A DNA stretch of 64,000 nt from Catonella massiliensis (GCF_016651435.1 NZ_JAEPRJ010000001.1:434001-498000); one strand, 5' to 3'; shown: positions 44,258 to 53,733, numbered from the stretch's first letter. Program-made: numbers and translations. Notes: generated by a model from the letters alone, not told the origin.

Positions 44258-44548
44258 ATGAGTGTGGTTATAGTCGGCGGTCACGACCGTATGGTTTGTA
44301 TGTACAAGAAAATATGTAAGGAACATAAATGTAAAGCAAAAATATTTACACAGATGTCTGCTAACCTCAGTGGACAGATAGGTTCACCTGACTTGTTGAT
44401 ACTGTTTACAAACACTGTATCACACAAAATGGTGCGCACAGCCCTTGCCGAAGCTGAAAAATGCAAGGCCAATATTGTAAGAAGCCATACAAGCAGCAGC
44501 ACTGCATTAAATGAGATTCTTGACAATATGATGCCTGCTATGGCATAA
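44258..44548 (+). CDS. DUF2325 domain protein
   Basis: 96 residues, the whole protein is the DUF2325 domain: SVVIVGGHDRMVCMYKKIC at the N-terminus, DLLILFTNTVSHKMV and the ending with SHTSSSTAL. Family members are small Cys/His-containing proteins beside metal and redox genes; function unknown. Last gene of the DtxR-regulated group. Confidence 0.85.
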   Translation: MSVVIVGGHDRMVCMYKKICKEHKCKAKIFTQMSANLSGQIGSPDLLILFTNTVSHKMVRTALAEAEKCKANIVRSHTSSSTALNEILDNMMPAMA

Positions 44549-44667
44549 CCTTGACGTGAAATTTATCTGTTTTAATGATAATGGAAGCTAATATCCTACA
44601 ATAATGAAAGTCAGTCTTTATTAGAGCCATTTTATTGCAAAAATTTCTCAAAAACTGCAAAAAATAA

Positions 44668-44696
44668 TTGAAATCGGTTTTGCCTATTGTTATAAT
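44668..44696 (+). promoter_or_regulatory. Promoter of the DUF6110/P-type ATPase genes
   Basis: TTGAAA, 17-bp spacer, TATAAT. Confidence 0.7.
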
Positions 44697-44812
44697 CAGT
44701 ACGTAATTGATGTGAAACAGGTATAACTCAAAGCCGATTGCTTATTATGAAGTTTAGAAGGCAGTTTGACATCTTAGAATATCTTATTATTTTATTAAAA
44801 GGAGGTCCTGAG

Positions 44813-45109
44813 ATGTGGGATAAGATTAATTGGAAAAAAGTTGGAATATTTTTTGGAGGCTTTGCATTTGGAACAGTAGGCCTTAAGGCTCTGTTTAGCA
44901 AGGATGCTAAGAAATGCTACACACACGTAACTGCTGCGGCTCTTAGAGTTAAGGATTATACGCTTAAGCGTACCGAGACACTCAAAGAGAACTGCGAGGA
45001 TATCTATGAGGATGCTAAGGATATTAACGAGGATAGAAAGGCAGCAGAAGAAGCTGTGTTTGAAGATACTTCCAAAAGTTACAAAGAAGTAGAAAGTACT
45101 GAAGAATAA
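44813..45109 (+). CDS. DUF6110 family small membrane protein
   Basis: 98 residues from ATG 44813, chosen for AAAGGAGG at 8 nt. One membrane segment KVGIFFGGFAFGTVGLKALF (9-28), then DAKKCYTHVTAAALRVKDY and a long charged helix. Small proteins of this type occur beside P-type ATPases like the next gene, so it may be an accessory or regulatory subunit (inference). Confidence 0.72.
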   Translation: MWDKINWKKVGIFFGGFAFGTVGLKALFSKDAKKCYTHVTAAALRVKDYTLKRTETLKENCEDIYEDAKDINEDRKAAEEAVFEDTSKSYKEVESTEE

Positions 45110-45116
45110 TATTCTT

Positions 45117-45170
45117 AGCCTGCAGGGAGTAAAGGCTTAGCCACACTCCCCGCGGGCTCTTTCTTTTCTT
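45117..45170 (+). terminator. Terminator between DUF6110 and the ATPase gene
   Basis: AGCC-GC-GGGAGT pairs with ACTCCC-GC-GGCT, then TCTTTCTTTTCTT. It may be partial, letting some transcripts continue into the ATPase. A weaker AAATCC/GGATTT hairpin with T run follows at about 45215-45252. Confidence 0.75.
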
Positions 45171-45289
45171 AGTGAAGTCAATCGTATAAGACTGTGTGGG
45201 TGTTAAAAGATGATAAATCCCTTTCGGGTATGCTAACAATGGATTTTTTCTTTTGACAACTGCATCATCAGATAATTAGAGGTAGGATA

Positions 45290-47365
45290 ATGAAGTTTAA
45301 GATTATGTCAGAATCAAACGGCAGGCTTAGGATACAGCTGTTACAAAGATATATGAGCTATGAACAGGCCGACACTTTGTTTTACTATGTGAGGCATCTG
45401 CCTGGAGTTACATTTGCAAAGGTATCCGATAGAACCTGCACGCTTACAATCAAATTTATTGGAGACAAATGGGATATAGTAGATGCCATACAGAAGTTTG
45501 ACTATGAGAGGTTTGCTGCTCCGGAAGAATTTATAGCCAATTCCAGCAGGCGCCTTAATGCTGCCTATCAGGACAAGCTATTTATAGCTATCGCAAAAAG
45601 GCTGGTTACAGTGACTGTTACTCCTATACCGGTAAGGGTTGCGCTTACCATAGCAAAGTCACTTAAGTACATAAAAGCCGGTATAAAGAGCCTTGTGAGC
45701 GGGAAGATAGAGGTTGCTTTGCTTGACGGTGTGGCTGTAGGAGTATCGGTGCTAAGAAGAGACTTTAATACTGCCAGCTCTGTTATGTTCTTGCTTGGAG
45801 TAGGAGAGCTCCTTGAGGAGTGGACTGAGAAGAAGACCACAGCAGACCTTGCAGGCATACTTTCGTTAAATATAAGCAAGGTATGGCTTAAAAAGGATGG
45901 TACAGAGCTTCTTGTTGATTACAATACGGTAAAAGAAGATGATGAGGTAGTAGTGCACCTAAGCGGCGTTATTCCTTTTGACGGAGTAGTTGTAAGTGGT
46001 GAAGCTATGGTCAATCAGGCTTCGATGACGGGCGAGAGTGAGCCTGTAAAGAAGGAAGAGGAAAGCACTGTATTCGCAGGTACTGTTATCGAGGAGGGCG
46101 AGCTTACCTTTAGGGTAAAGAGAACAGGAGGTAACTCCAAGTTTGAGAAAATAGTAAGGATGATAGAAGAGACCGAAAAGCTAAAGTCCGGTGCAGAAAG
46201 CTCTGCTCTTAAGCTTGCAGATAGGCTTGTGCCTTATACTTTAGCCGGTACGGGACTTGTATATCTCTTAACCCGCAATGTAACCAAGGCACTTTCCGTG
46301 CTTATGGTGGACTTCTCCTGTGCGCTAAAGCTTGCCATGCCTGTATCAGTGCTGTCTGCCATAAGGGAGGCTTCTGAAAATGGTATTACAGTAAAGGGAG
46401 GCAAGTTCTTAGAGGCAGTTGCGGCTGCAGATACCATAGTTTTTGACAAAACAGGTACACTTACCAAGGCGGAGCCGGTGGTTACTTCTGTTATCTCCTT
46501 TGAAGACAGGGGAGAGGATGAGCTGCTTAGAATAGCAGCCTGTCTTGAGGAGCATTTCCCTCATTCCATGGCAAATGCAGTTGTAGAGGCTGCAAGGAAG
46601 AAGGGGCTTAAGCACAAGGAGATGCATTCTAAGGTTAACTATATAGTTGCCCACGGAATCAGCAGCAGTATAGGTGAGAAAAAGGTAGTCATAGGAAGCT
46701 ATCATTTTGTATTTGAAGATGAGGGAGTTGTAGTTCCTGCAGGACTTGAAGAGAAATTTGACAATATTCCTGAGGACTCATCCCACCTTTATATGGCAAT
46801 TGATGGACAGCTCTCGGCGGTTATATGTATCTCGGATCCTGTAAGAGAAGAAGCAAGGGAAGTACTTAAGAAGCTAAAGGAGCTTGGCATCAGGAAGGTT
46901 GTGATGATGACAGGTGATAATGAGCGTACAGCAAAGGCTGTTGCAGATAAAATCGGAGTAGACAGGTATTATGCCGAGGTTCTGCCTGAGGATAAGGCAA
47001 GATTTGTGGAGAAAGAAAAAGAAAAGGGAAGAAAGGTCATCATGGTAGGTGATGGCATCAATGATTCTCCTGCGCTCTCTGCGGCTGACTGCGGTATTGC
47101 TATCAGCGGTGGGGCAGAACTGGCCAGGGAAATAGCGGATATTACCATAGTTGCTGACAATCTAAACGAGCTCGTAAAGCTTAAAACTCTTTCCAACCTT
47201 CTTATGAAGAGGATAAACAGCAACTACAGGAAGATAGTAGGTATCAACGGAGGTCTTATAGGTCTTGGTGTACTTGGAGTAGTTAAACCTGCTACATCGG
47301 CTCTTGTGCACAATCTCTCAACTCTTGCCATAGGTCTTTCGTCTACCACCAATCTGATGGAGTAG
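45290..47365 (+). CDS. Heavy-metal-type P1B ATPase with atypical metal-site motif
   Basis: 691 residues. A degenerate HMA-like N-terminal domain lacks the CxxC metal motif. Core: MTGES (actuator), DKTGTLTK (about 385-392, phosphorylated Asp), MMTGDNERT, and MVGDGINDSPAL. The membrane motif that is CPC or SPC in most P1B pumps reads DFSCALKLAMP here, with a single Cys and no Pro before it. The metal is therefore hard to predict; Mn or Fe export is possible. Hydrophobic pairs near 105-180 and 320-355 fit a reduced helix set. Confidence 0.87.
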   Translation: MKFKIMSESNGRLRIQLLQRYMSYEQADTLFYYVRHLPGVTFAKVSDRTCTLTIKFIGDKWDIVDAIQKFDYERFAAPEEFIANSSRRLNAAYQDKLFIAIAKRLVTVTVTPIPVRVALTIAKSLKYIKAGIKSLVSGKIEVALLDGVAVGVSVLRRDFNTASSVMFLLGVGELLEEWTEKKTTADLAGILSLNISKVWLKKDGTELLVDYNTVKEDDEVVVHLSGVIPFDGVVVSGEAMVNQASMTGESEPVKKEEESTVFAGTVIEEGELTFRVKRTGGNSKFEKIVRMIEETEKLKSGAESSALKLADRLVPYTLAGTGLVYLLTRNVTKALSVLMVDFSCALKLAMPVSVLSAIREASENGITVKGGKFLEAVAAADTIVFDKTGTLTKAEPVVTSVISFEDRGEDELLRIAACLEEHFPHSMANAVVEAARKKGLKHKEMHSKVNYIVAHGISSSIGEKKVVIGSYHFVFEDEGVVVPAGLEEKFDNIPEDSSHLYMAIDGQLSAVICISDPVREEAREVLKKLKELGIRKVVMMTGDNERTAKAVADKIGVDRYYAEVLPEDKARFVEKEKEKGRKVIMVGDGINDSPALSAADCGIAISGGAELAREIADITIVADNLNELVKLKTLSNLLMKRINSNYRKIVGINGGLIGLGVLGVVKPATSALVHNLSTLAIGLSSTTNLME

Positions 47366-47367
47366 CT

Positions 47368-47853
47368 ATGATAATAAAAGCAAAAGAAAAAGACCTGGCA
47401 AAGCTTGATATGATTTATGAAGCCGCAAGGCAGTATATGAGAGAGAGTGGCAATCCTGACCAGTGGGGTATGGACTATCCCGGTGAAGATATTTTGCTAA
47501 ACGACATAGCAAACGGTGTGCTCTACACAGATGAAAGCTTTAACTTTGCCTTCGTGCTTATGGGTAAAGAAGAAGCCTATAAGGGGATATATGAGGGTAG
47601 TTGGTTAAATGACAAACCATACCTCACCCTGCACAGGGTTGCAGGCAACGGAAAGGTTAAGGGAGTATTCTCTAAGGTATTTGAATACAGCCTTATGAAG
47701 ATGAAGGAAGCGGGACTTTCAAATATCAGGATAGATACCCACGAAAAAAACCTTACCATGCAGAAGGCTCTTACCAGGCAAGGTTTTGTAAGATGTGGAC
47801 TTGTTAGGCTTAGAGAGGGCGAGAGGATAGCCTATCAGTATGTGGCTAAATAA
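47368..47853 (+). CDS. GNAT family N-acetyltransferase
   Basis: 161 residues, 2 nt after the ATPase stop, so co-transcribed. GNAT fold: YLTLHRVAGNGKVKGVFSK holds the acetyl-CoA loop (about 84-102), followed by MKEAGLSNIRIDTHEKN and QKALTRQGFVRCG. Substrate unknown. Its end overlaps by 8 bp the end of the convergent gene. Confidence 0.85.
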   Translation: MIIKAKEKDLAKLDMIYEAARQYMRESGNPDQWGMDYPGEDILLNDIANGVLYTDESFNFAFVLMGKEEAYKGIYEGSWLNDKPYLTLHRVAGNGKVKGVFSKVFEYSLMKMKEAGLSNIRIDTHEKNLTMQKALTRQGFVRCGLVRLREGERIAYQYVAK

Positions 47854-49048
47854 ACGGAAAGCTATCAAGCAGGGCTTTGATGTCACAGGCTTTTGCCTCT
47901 ACAAAGCCCTGTATCATTTCTTTTTTGCCACCGCCCTTGGCTCCAAAGCTTTCTTTAAGTCTTTCTCCAATTAAAGTAGAATTAAGGCTGTTGCTGCCTA
48001 TAAGGTAGGAATAGCCTTTTTTGTCGTCTCCAACCAATATACCACAGTAATTATCCCTTCTCTCTATGAGGTAGTTAAGAGCCTCCCTCTGGCTCTTTGC
48101 ATCTACTTCATCGGTAAAGATAAGAGCCCCGGCAGAATCGGATAGATGGTCGATTTCATTTATCAGTTTAGCTTTATTAGCTTCTCGTAGTTTTATCTTA
48201 AGCTCATCTCTTTCGTTCTTTATGGCAGCTACGTTGTTTACCACTTCACTTAGTTCTGAGGAAAGCAGGGTTCTTAGCTCATTCATATCTGCCTGCAGGG
48301 AGCTAAAATACTTAAGAGCCCTGAAGCCACAGAGGATGGACAGCCTGGTTCCTCCCTTATACTTTATGGAGGAGATTACCTTAAGCAGGCCTATTTCACC
48401 TGTTTTAGCGACATGAGGACAACAGCAGGCACAGGTATCTACTCCGGCTATTTCCACTATCCTTACGTCACCTGAAAGCTCCCCCTTACATCTATAATCA
48501 ATATTTTCAAGCTCAGTATCACTAGGGAAAGAGCAGATTACATCTACATTATCTGCTATGACTTTATTGACGATGGCTTCGATTTCGTATGCCTCATCAG
48601 GGGTAAGATAGCCGTTATAGTCCATGGTTACGCTATTGTCTGAGAGATGGAAGCCTACGTTGTCATAGCCGTATTTTTCGTGGACTATTCCTGAAAATAT
48701 ATGCTCTCCGCTATGCTGCTGCATATTTGAAAAACGTTGTTCCCAGTCAATCCTTCCTTTTATTTCAGCATTCACAAGTCTTTTGGTATCAAGCGGTGAA
48801 GAAGAATGTATATAGTGAGTGATGGTTCCCTCTTTGTCTATCTGCACATTTTCTACAATAGTAGTAATATCTCTCAACATAATCTCTCCTTTATCTGAGG
48901 ACTGTCCTCCTGCCTCAGGAAAGAAGAGAGTTTGATTAAGTATTACTTTATAAGTGTTTTCTTTAGTATCACAGGCATCTATGCTTATAATATCTGCCTC
49001 AAAGTCAGTTTTATATGGGTGAGAGTAATATAGCTCGAAAGTTGACAT
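47846..49048 (-). CDS. Alanyl-tRNA editing protein (AlaX-type, with DHHA1 domain)
   Basis: 400 residues. N-terminal part like the beta-barrel of AlaRS (FFPEAGGQSSDKGEI), then the editing domain with zinc ligands QQHSGEHIFSG (HxxxH, about 117-121) and CACCCPHVAKTGEIG (CxxxH type), then a coiled coil (about 250-300) and a DHHA1-type C-terminal domain ending in GGGKKEMIQGFV. Hydrolyses Ser- or Gly-tRNA-Ala in trans. Own promoter region not clear. Confidence 0.9.
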   Translation of the reverse strand: MSTFELYYSHPYKTDFEADIISIDACDTKENTYKVILNQTLFFPEAGGQSSDKGEIMLRDITTIVENVQIDKEGTITHYIHSSSPLDTKRLVNAEIKGRIDWEQRFSNMQQHSGEHIFSGIVHEKYGYDNVGFHLSDNSVTMDYNGYLTPDEAYEIEAIVNKVIADNVDVICSFPSDTELENIDYRCKGELSGDVRIVEIAGVDTCACCCPHVAKTGEIGLLKVISSIKYKGGTRLSILCGFRALKYFSSLQADMNELRTLLSSELSEVVNNVAAIKNERDELKIKLREANKAKLINEIDHLSDSAGALIFTDEVDAKSQREALNYLIERRDNYCGILVGDDKKGYSYLIGSNSLNSTLIGERLKESFGAKGGGKKEMIQGFVEAKACDIKALLDSFPFI

Positions 49049-49146
49049 AGTTTCTCCTTATTTTGATAATAATATAGATTAAGCAGGGCAATTGTGCAAA
49101 GGCCGTGAAGAGCAGGTAAAGGATTTGAACTGTAATGTATCTACAG

Positions 49147-49174
49147 TTGCTAAAAGCAATTATAATGGTATAAT
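49147..49174 (+). promoter_or_regulatory. Promoter of the esterase gene
   Basis: TTGCTA, 16-bp spacer, TGgTATAAT. The -35 lies in a small palindrome TTGCT-aaa-AGCAA. Confidence 0.55.
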
Positions 49175-49205
49175 GGCTAAAAAGCCAGTATATTTTGGAG
49201 GGAAA

Positions 49206-49886
49206 ATGTTTGAAGAATTAAAAATAAATGGTAAAGAGATATTAAGATATTGTGAAACCAATCCGAAATATATCTTGATACAATTCATTGATGGAAATGA
49301 TGAGGGGGGACTTGAAGAGGAGATAAAACTCATTAAGGCCTTTACCGATAAACCCTTTGCTTTCGTGGGAATTAGGACAAAACGATGGAATGATGAACTA
49401 TCCCCCTGGAAGGCAGAGCCTGTGTTTGGCAGGCAGGGTTTTGGTGGAGAAGCGAATAAGAACCTGGATTATCTTAGGGATAATGTAGGCGGTATCAAGA
49501 AAACTTGCAGTCTTGATGTAGGCCAACCTGTTATTCTTGGCGGTTATTCACTTGCAGGGCTGTTTGCGCTATGGGCAGGCTATGAAAGCTCCATATTTAG
49601 CGGGATAGCGGCAGCTTCTCCTTCGGTGTGGTTTAAGGGCTGGAGAGAATACATCCGTGGGAAAGGGATGAAGTCTTCGGCAGTTTATCTAAGCCTTGGT
49701 CTTAAAGAATCAAGAACTTCAAATAAAAGGCTGTCTGAGGTTGAAAATTGTATCAAAATGCAGTATAATGAGTTTTCAGAGAAAAACCACATAAAGCATA
49801 TTTTGGAATGGAATGAAGGAAATCACTTTGTGGAGGTTCCGCTTCGTATGGCTCGTGGTTTTAGCTGGGTTTTGAATAATATTTAA
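49206..49886 (+). CDS. Putative esterase, alpha/beta hydrolase
   Basis: 226 residues from ATG 49206, chosen for GGAGG at 4 nt; the frame is open upstream. Nucleophile elbow GGYSLAGLFALW (GxSxxG) and a late EGNHFVEVP His fit the catalytic triad. Resembles the esterase D / enterochelin-esterase-like group (IAAASPSVWF). No signal peptide. Substrate unknown. Confidence 0.8.
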   Translation: MFEELKINGKEILRYCETNPKYILIQFIDGNDEGGLEEEIKLIKAFTDKPFAFVGIRTKRWNDELSPWKAEPVFGRQGFGGEANKNLDYLRDNVGGIKKTCSLDVGQPVILGGYSLAGLFALWAGYESSIFSGIAAASPSVWFKGWREYIRGKGMKSSAVYLSLGLKESRTSNKRLSEVENCIKMQYNEFSEKNHIKHILEWNEGNHFVEVPLRMARGFSWVLNNI

Positions 49887-49893
49887 AACATGG

Positions 49894-49922
49894 TTGCTAA
49901 AATCAGCAATTCCTAGTAAAAT
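49894..49922 (+). promoter_or_regulatory. Candidate cheY promoter
   Basis: TTGCTA, 17-bp spacer, TAAAAT; its -35 also lies in a TTGCT-N6-AGCAA palindrome. Confidence 0.5.
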
Positions 49923-49992
49923 ATACAGTGAGTTGTTGGAATAGTCTTCTGAATTCAAATCTTTAAAATAATGCGTGAAAGGGAGTATAATA

Positions 49993-50352
49993 ATGGCTAA
50001 GAAAGTGTTGGTAGTAGATGATGCGGCTTTCATGAGAATGATGCTTAAGGACATCCTATCTAAGAACGGATATGAGGTTGTAGGTGAGGGTGTTAACGGT
50101 AATGATGGATTTGAAAAGTATAAAGAGTTAAAGCCAGACATCGTTACTCTTGATATTACAATGCCTGAATGTGATGGATTACAGTGCTTGAAGAAGATTA
50201 AGGAGTTCGATGCCGCTGCTAATGTAGTCATGTGTTCAGCTATGGGACAGCAGGCTATGGTTATCGAATCTATCCAGAGTGGAGCAAAGGACTTCATCGT
50301 TAAACCTTTCCAGCAGGACAGAGTATTGGAGTCACTTGCAAAGATTAAATAA
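49993..50352 (+). CDS. cheY: Chemotaxis response regulator CheY
   Basis: 119 residues from ATG 49993 (GGGAG at 8 nt). Single receiver domain: acidic pocket VVDDA (8-12), phosphorylated Asp in TLDITMPECDG (about 54), switch Thr/Ser region VMCSAMG, Lys in FIVKPF. CheY binds the flagellar switch; no other chemotaxis or flagellar gene lies in this window. Confidence 0.9.
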   Translation: MAKKVLVVDDAAFMRMMLKDILSKNGYEVVGEGVNGNDGFEKYKELKPDIVTLDITMPECDGLQCLKKIKEFDAAANVVMCSAMGQQAMVIESIQSGAKDFIVKPFQQDRVLESLAKIK

Positions 50353-50393
50353 GACTTATCAATCTATATGATTTTAAATACACAAATAAAATA

Positions 50394-50432
50394 AACTAAG
50401 ACTGTTTTCTGAAAATGAGAATGGTCTTAGTT
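50394..50432. terminator. Bidirectional terminator between cheY and tRNA-Gly
   Basis: AACTAAGAC pairs with GTCTTAGTT around a long inner loop with T runs on both sides; serves cheY (plus) and the tRNA (minus). Confidence 0.8.
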
Positions 50433-50469
50433 TGTTGTCTTAACGGGGATAAATTGCCTAAAAATAAAA

Positions 50470-50540
50470 AGCAGATGACGGGAATCGAACCCGCCTCTCA
50501 ACCTTGGGAAGGTCGCATTCTACCGATGAACTACATCTGC
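50470..50540 (-). tRNA. tRNA-Gly(CCC)
   Basis: 71 nt without encoded CCA. Acceptor GCAGATG/CATCTGC; D arm GTTC-ATCGGTA-GAAT; anticodon stem CGACC/GGTTG with loop TTCCCAA gives anticodon CCC; T arm GGGTTCGATTCCC. Confidence 0.93.
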
Positions 50541-50650
50541 TTAACTACAACACAATTATACTCCCACTCATTTAGTATGTAAAGCTAAAATTAAAAAGAA
50601 AAGTCATAATATATGATTTTTTACTATGAAGTGATTATAAAGGAAGTGAA

Positions 50651-51622
50651 ATGAAAAACTACATTGTAAGCTTTGCCCCTATGGAGGGGATTACAGGGAG
50701 GATATTTAGAAGGGTATTTGATAAGCACTTTAAGGGTGTAACTGACTATTACACCCCGTTTATTACGCCCAAGGAAAAGAGGGGGATTGATAAAAAAGAT
50801 ATAAAAGAGCTTCTTCCCGCGCACAATGAAGGAATAAAGATAGTACCCCAGATACTTACAAGCAGTAAAGATGCCTTCAACCTGACTGCTTTTAAGCTTA
50901 TGGAAATGGGCTATAAGGAGATAAACCTTAACCTTGGCTGTCCTTCCGGAACTGTGGTAAATAAGGGGAGAGGCTCAGGTGCCTTGAAGAATCTTGATAG
51001 TCTTAAGGAGCTATTAACAGGTATCTTTAACGAGGCAGAACATACAGGACTTAAAATATCCATAAAGACAAGAATCGGCTATGAGGAAGCTTCTGAGTTC
51101 CATAATATCATTTCGCTTTATAGGCAGTTTCCGATTGAAAAGCTAATCATTCATCCAAGAACCAGGACAGAGTTTTACCGGGGCAGAGTACATAAAGAGT
51201 GCTTTAAGCAGGCAGTAGACGAATACTCCAAAGCAGGCGAAGCAGGTAAACTCTGCTTTAATGGAGAGCTTAAAGGTGTAGATGATGTACTTGCTATAGA
51301 AAAGGAATTCCCGGATATAGAACATATTATGATAGGGAGGGGACTATTAAGATACCCATTTTTGCTGGAAGATATGGCAGGAGTGGTGGTCACAGACAGG
51401 CAAGGCAGGATAAGAAACTTCCTTGAAGAACTCCTTGGAACCTACCTTGAGGAATTTAATGGTGGGGCTGCGGCAGTACTTAAGCTAAAAGAGCTCTGGT
51501 TTTACCTGCAGGATAGCTTTGAAGGAAGTGAGGGCTATGTGAAAGATATAAGAAAAGCTAAGGGAGTGGCTGAATATAAGGCTGCGGTAAATGTGCTTTT
51601 GTTTAACTCTAAGGTAGTGTAG
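50651..51622 (+). CDS. tRNA-dihydrouridine synthase family protein
   Basis: 323 residues, FMN-dependent TIM barrel. SFAPMEGITGRIFRRVF (about 7-23) is the FMN entry; catalytic Cys in LNLGCPSGTVVNKGRGSGAL (about 94-113); IKTRIGYE and LIIHPRTRTEFYRG bind RNA/FMN; MIGRGLLRYPFL phosphate. Reduces uridines in tRNA D-loops. It lies next to a tRNA gene but divergent from it. Ribosome site AAAGGAAG. Confidence 0.92.
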   Translation: MKNYIVSFAPMEGITGRIFRRVFDKHFKGVTDYYTPFITPKEKRGIDKKDIKELLPAHNEGIKIVPQILTSSKDAFNLTAFKLMEMGYKEINLNLGCPSGTVVNKGRGSGALKNLDSLKELLTGIFNEAEHTGLKISIKTRIGYEEASEFHNIISLYRQFPIEKLIIHPRTRTEFYRGRVHKECFKQAVDEYSKAGEAGKLCFNGELKGVDDVLAIEKEFPDIEHIMIGRGLLRYPFLLEDMAGVVVTDRQGRIRNFLEELLGTYLEEFNGGAAAVLKLKELWFYLQDSFEGSEGYVKDIRKAKGVAEYKAAVNVLLFNSKVV

Positions 51623-51779
51623 AAGATTGTAAGAGGCAAAGGTGTGTAGTCCTTTATCATAGATGCCCGCAGCATTGTATTTCTATATAAGCTTGTTTAC
51701 AAAGTATTTGCCATCGCTCACTAATTGTGATAACCTTATAAAAACGTGGTATTACAAGTTTAGATATAGGAGGCATACT

Positions 51780-52988
51780 ATGGCAAAGATAGCGATGAAA
51801 ACTCCGCTTGTGGAAATGGACGGAGATGAGATGACCAGAGTCATATGGCAGATAATAAAGGATGAGCTTATCCATCCTTTTATAGAGCTTAAGTCAGAAT
51901 ACTATGATTTGGGCCTTAAGTACCGCAATGAGACCGACGATAAGGTGACCGCGGAGTCTGCAAAGGCTACCCTAAAATACGGGGTTGCAGTTAAATGTGC
52001 AACCATTACACCTAATGCCGCAAGAGTAAAGGAATATAACCTTAAAGAGATGTGGAAGAGTCCAAACGGTACTATCAGGGCCATGCTTGATGGAACAGTA
52101 TTTAGAACTCCTATTCTTGTAAAGGGAATTGAGCCTTATGTGCGCACCTGGAAATCTCCTATTACCATAGCCAGACACGCTTACGGAGATGTGTATAAAA
52201 ATGCTGAAATCAAGGTGAATTGTCCCGGTAAGGCTGAACTGGTATTTACAGCTGAGGATGGAAGCGTGACAAAGGAACTTATACACGAGTTTAAGTCACC
52301 CGGTGTCATCCAGGGTATGCACAACCTGAACTCTTCCATAGAGAGCTTTGCAAGAGCCTGCTTTGAGTACGCTCTTGAACTTAAGGTTGATTTGTGGTTT
52401 TCTACAAAGGACACCATATCAAAGAAGTATGACCATACCTTCAAGGACATATTTGCAGAAATCTACGAAAAAGACTATAAGGTAAAATTTAAGAACAAGG
52501 GAATCACTTATTTTTATACCCTGATAGATGATGCTGTGGCAAGGGTAATAAGGAGTGATGGAGGCTTCCTTTGGGCTTGCAAGAACTATGACGGAGATGT
52601 TATGAGCGATATGCTTGCTACTGCCTTTGGCTCTCTTTCTATGATGACTTCCGTACTGGTATCTCCTAAGGGGGTATGGGAGTATGAGGCTGCCCATGGA
52701 ACGGTTCAGAGGCATTATTACAAGTACCTTGAAGGTGAGCCTACCTCGACCAACTCCATAGCTACTATATTTGCCTGGAGTGGAGCTCTTAGAAAAAGAG
52801 GAGAGCTTGACGGCCTAAGTGACCTTGCAGCCTTTGCAGGCAAGCTTGAAAAGGCAGTTATAGACACAGTAGAAAGCGGCATTATGACAAAGGACTTAAC
52901 TGAGATAACTACTCTTAAAGAAGTAAAGACAGCAGGCACCGAGGATTTCATAAAGGCTGTAAGAGAAAGACTAGAAAAGAGCCTGTAA
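51780..52988 (+). CDS. icd: NADP-dependent isocitrate dehydrogenase (eukaryotic-type, homodimeric)
   Basis: 402 residues from ATG 51780 (GGAGG at 7 nt); the frame is open upstream, but alignment with the family begins at [20 protein letters not shown]. Substrate-binding SPNGTIR (about 94-100), metal-binding region [12 protein letters not shown] (about 270-281), NADP region [10 protein letters not shown]. Oxidises isocitrate to 2-oxoglutarate, supplying glutamate synthesis and NADPH. No adjacent TCA genes. Confidence 0.95.
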   Translation: MAKIAMKTPLVEMDGDEMTRVIWQIIKDELIHPFIELKSEYYDLGLKYRNETDDKVTAESAKATLKYGVAVKCATITPNAARVKEYNLKEMWKSPNGTIRAMLDGTVFRTPILVKGIEPYVRTWKSPITIARHAYGDVYKNAEIKVNCPGKAELVFTAEDGSVTKELIHEFKSPGVIQGMHNLNSSIESFARACFEYALELKVDLWFSTKDTISKKYDHTFKDIFAEIYEKDYKVKFKNKGITYFYTLIDDAVARVIRSDGGFLWACKNYDGDVMSDMLATAFGSLSMMTSVLVSPKGVWEYEAAHGTVQRHYYKYLEGEPTSTNSIATIFAWSGALRKRGELDGLSDLAAFAGKLEKAVIDTVESGIMTKDLTEITTLKEVKTAGTEDFIKAVRERLEKSL

Positions 52989-53103
52989 GAATTCTATAAG
53001 GAATCTATTAGGCCTCTGTAACACATAAATAAAGCATATACAAGACATAATAAGCCATGATAAAGGCTCGGGAATAACGCCTATATGCAGCCTACTAGAA
53101 GTA

Positions 53104-53153
53104 TAAAAAAGAACTCCCACTAATAAACCTGTATGATTTATTAGTGGGAGTTC
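53104..53153 (-). terminator. Terminator of gpx
   Basis: Perfect 17-bp stem: GAACTCCCACTAATAAA and its complement around a 9-nt loop; on the minus strand it runs into TTTTTTAT. It may also stop icd transcription on the plus side. Confidence 0.88.
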
Positions 53154-53199
53154 CTGGTACTTATATATATTTATGTATAGGAGTAATGAAAAAGCAAAA

Positions 53200-53733
53200 T
53201 TACAAAAGTTTCTTAACGTAAGAATCCATATCCTCACTTGTTACAGTTGGAGAGAATCTCTCTACTACGTTTCCTTCCCTGTCAACTAAGAACTTGGTGA
53301 AGTTCCAGTTGATTTCTGCTCCAGGAAATACCTGTCCGAGGCTTGCAAGCTTCTCAAGAAGTCCTGCTGAAGCGGAGTTGGTAACCTCCTCAGGCTTCTG
53401 CTCCTTAAGATACTTAAAGAGAGGGTCTGCATTAGGTCCGTTTACCTCAAGCTTCTCAAAGTTCTCAAAGGTAACACCGTAGTTTACCATACAGAACTTA
53501 ACAGTTTCTTTTCCGTCCTCAGGATTTTGATCAAGGAACTGTCCGCAAGGGAAGCCGATGATTTCAAATCCGTCCTTGTTGTACTTCTGATATAACTTCT
53601 CAAGATCCTCAAGCTGTGGAGTAAGACCACATCCTGTTGCTATATTTACTATGAGAAGCACCTTTCCTTTATACTCTGAGAGTGAAGTAGTACCGCCCTC
53701 AACGTTCTTTACGCTAAAATCATATACACTCAT
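53200..53733 (-). CDS. gpx: Glutathione peroxidase family (thiol peroxidase)
   Basis: 177 residues from ATG 53733, chosen for AGGAGG at 5 nt. Peroxidatic Cys in NIATGCGLTPQ (C35), Gln in GFPCGQFLDQNP, and Trp/Asn in INWNFTKFLVDREG. The resolving-type second Cys in FPCGQF suggests a thioredoxin-dependent enzyme, as in most bacterial Gpx (Cys instead of Sec). A truncated relative heads the thioredoxin operon at 40533. Confidence 0.92.
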   Translation of the reverse strand: MSVYDFSVKNVEGGTTSLSEYKGKVLLIVNIATGCGLTPQLEDLEKLYQKYNKDGFEIIGFPCGQFLDQNPEDGKETVKFCMVNYGVTFENFEKLEVNGPNADPLFKYLKEQKPEEVTNSASAGLLEKLASLGQVFPGAEINWNFTKFLVDREGNVVERFSPTVTSEDMDSYVKKLL

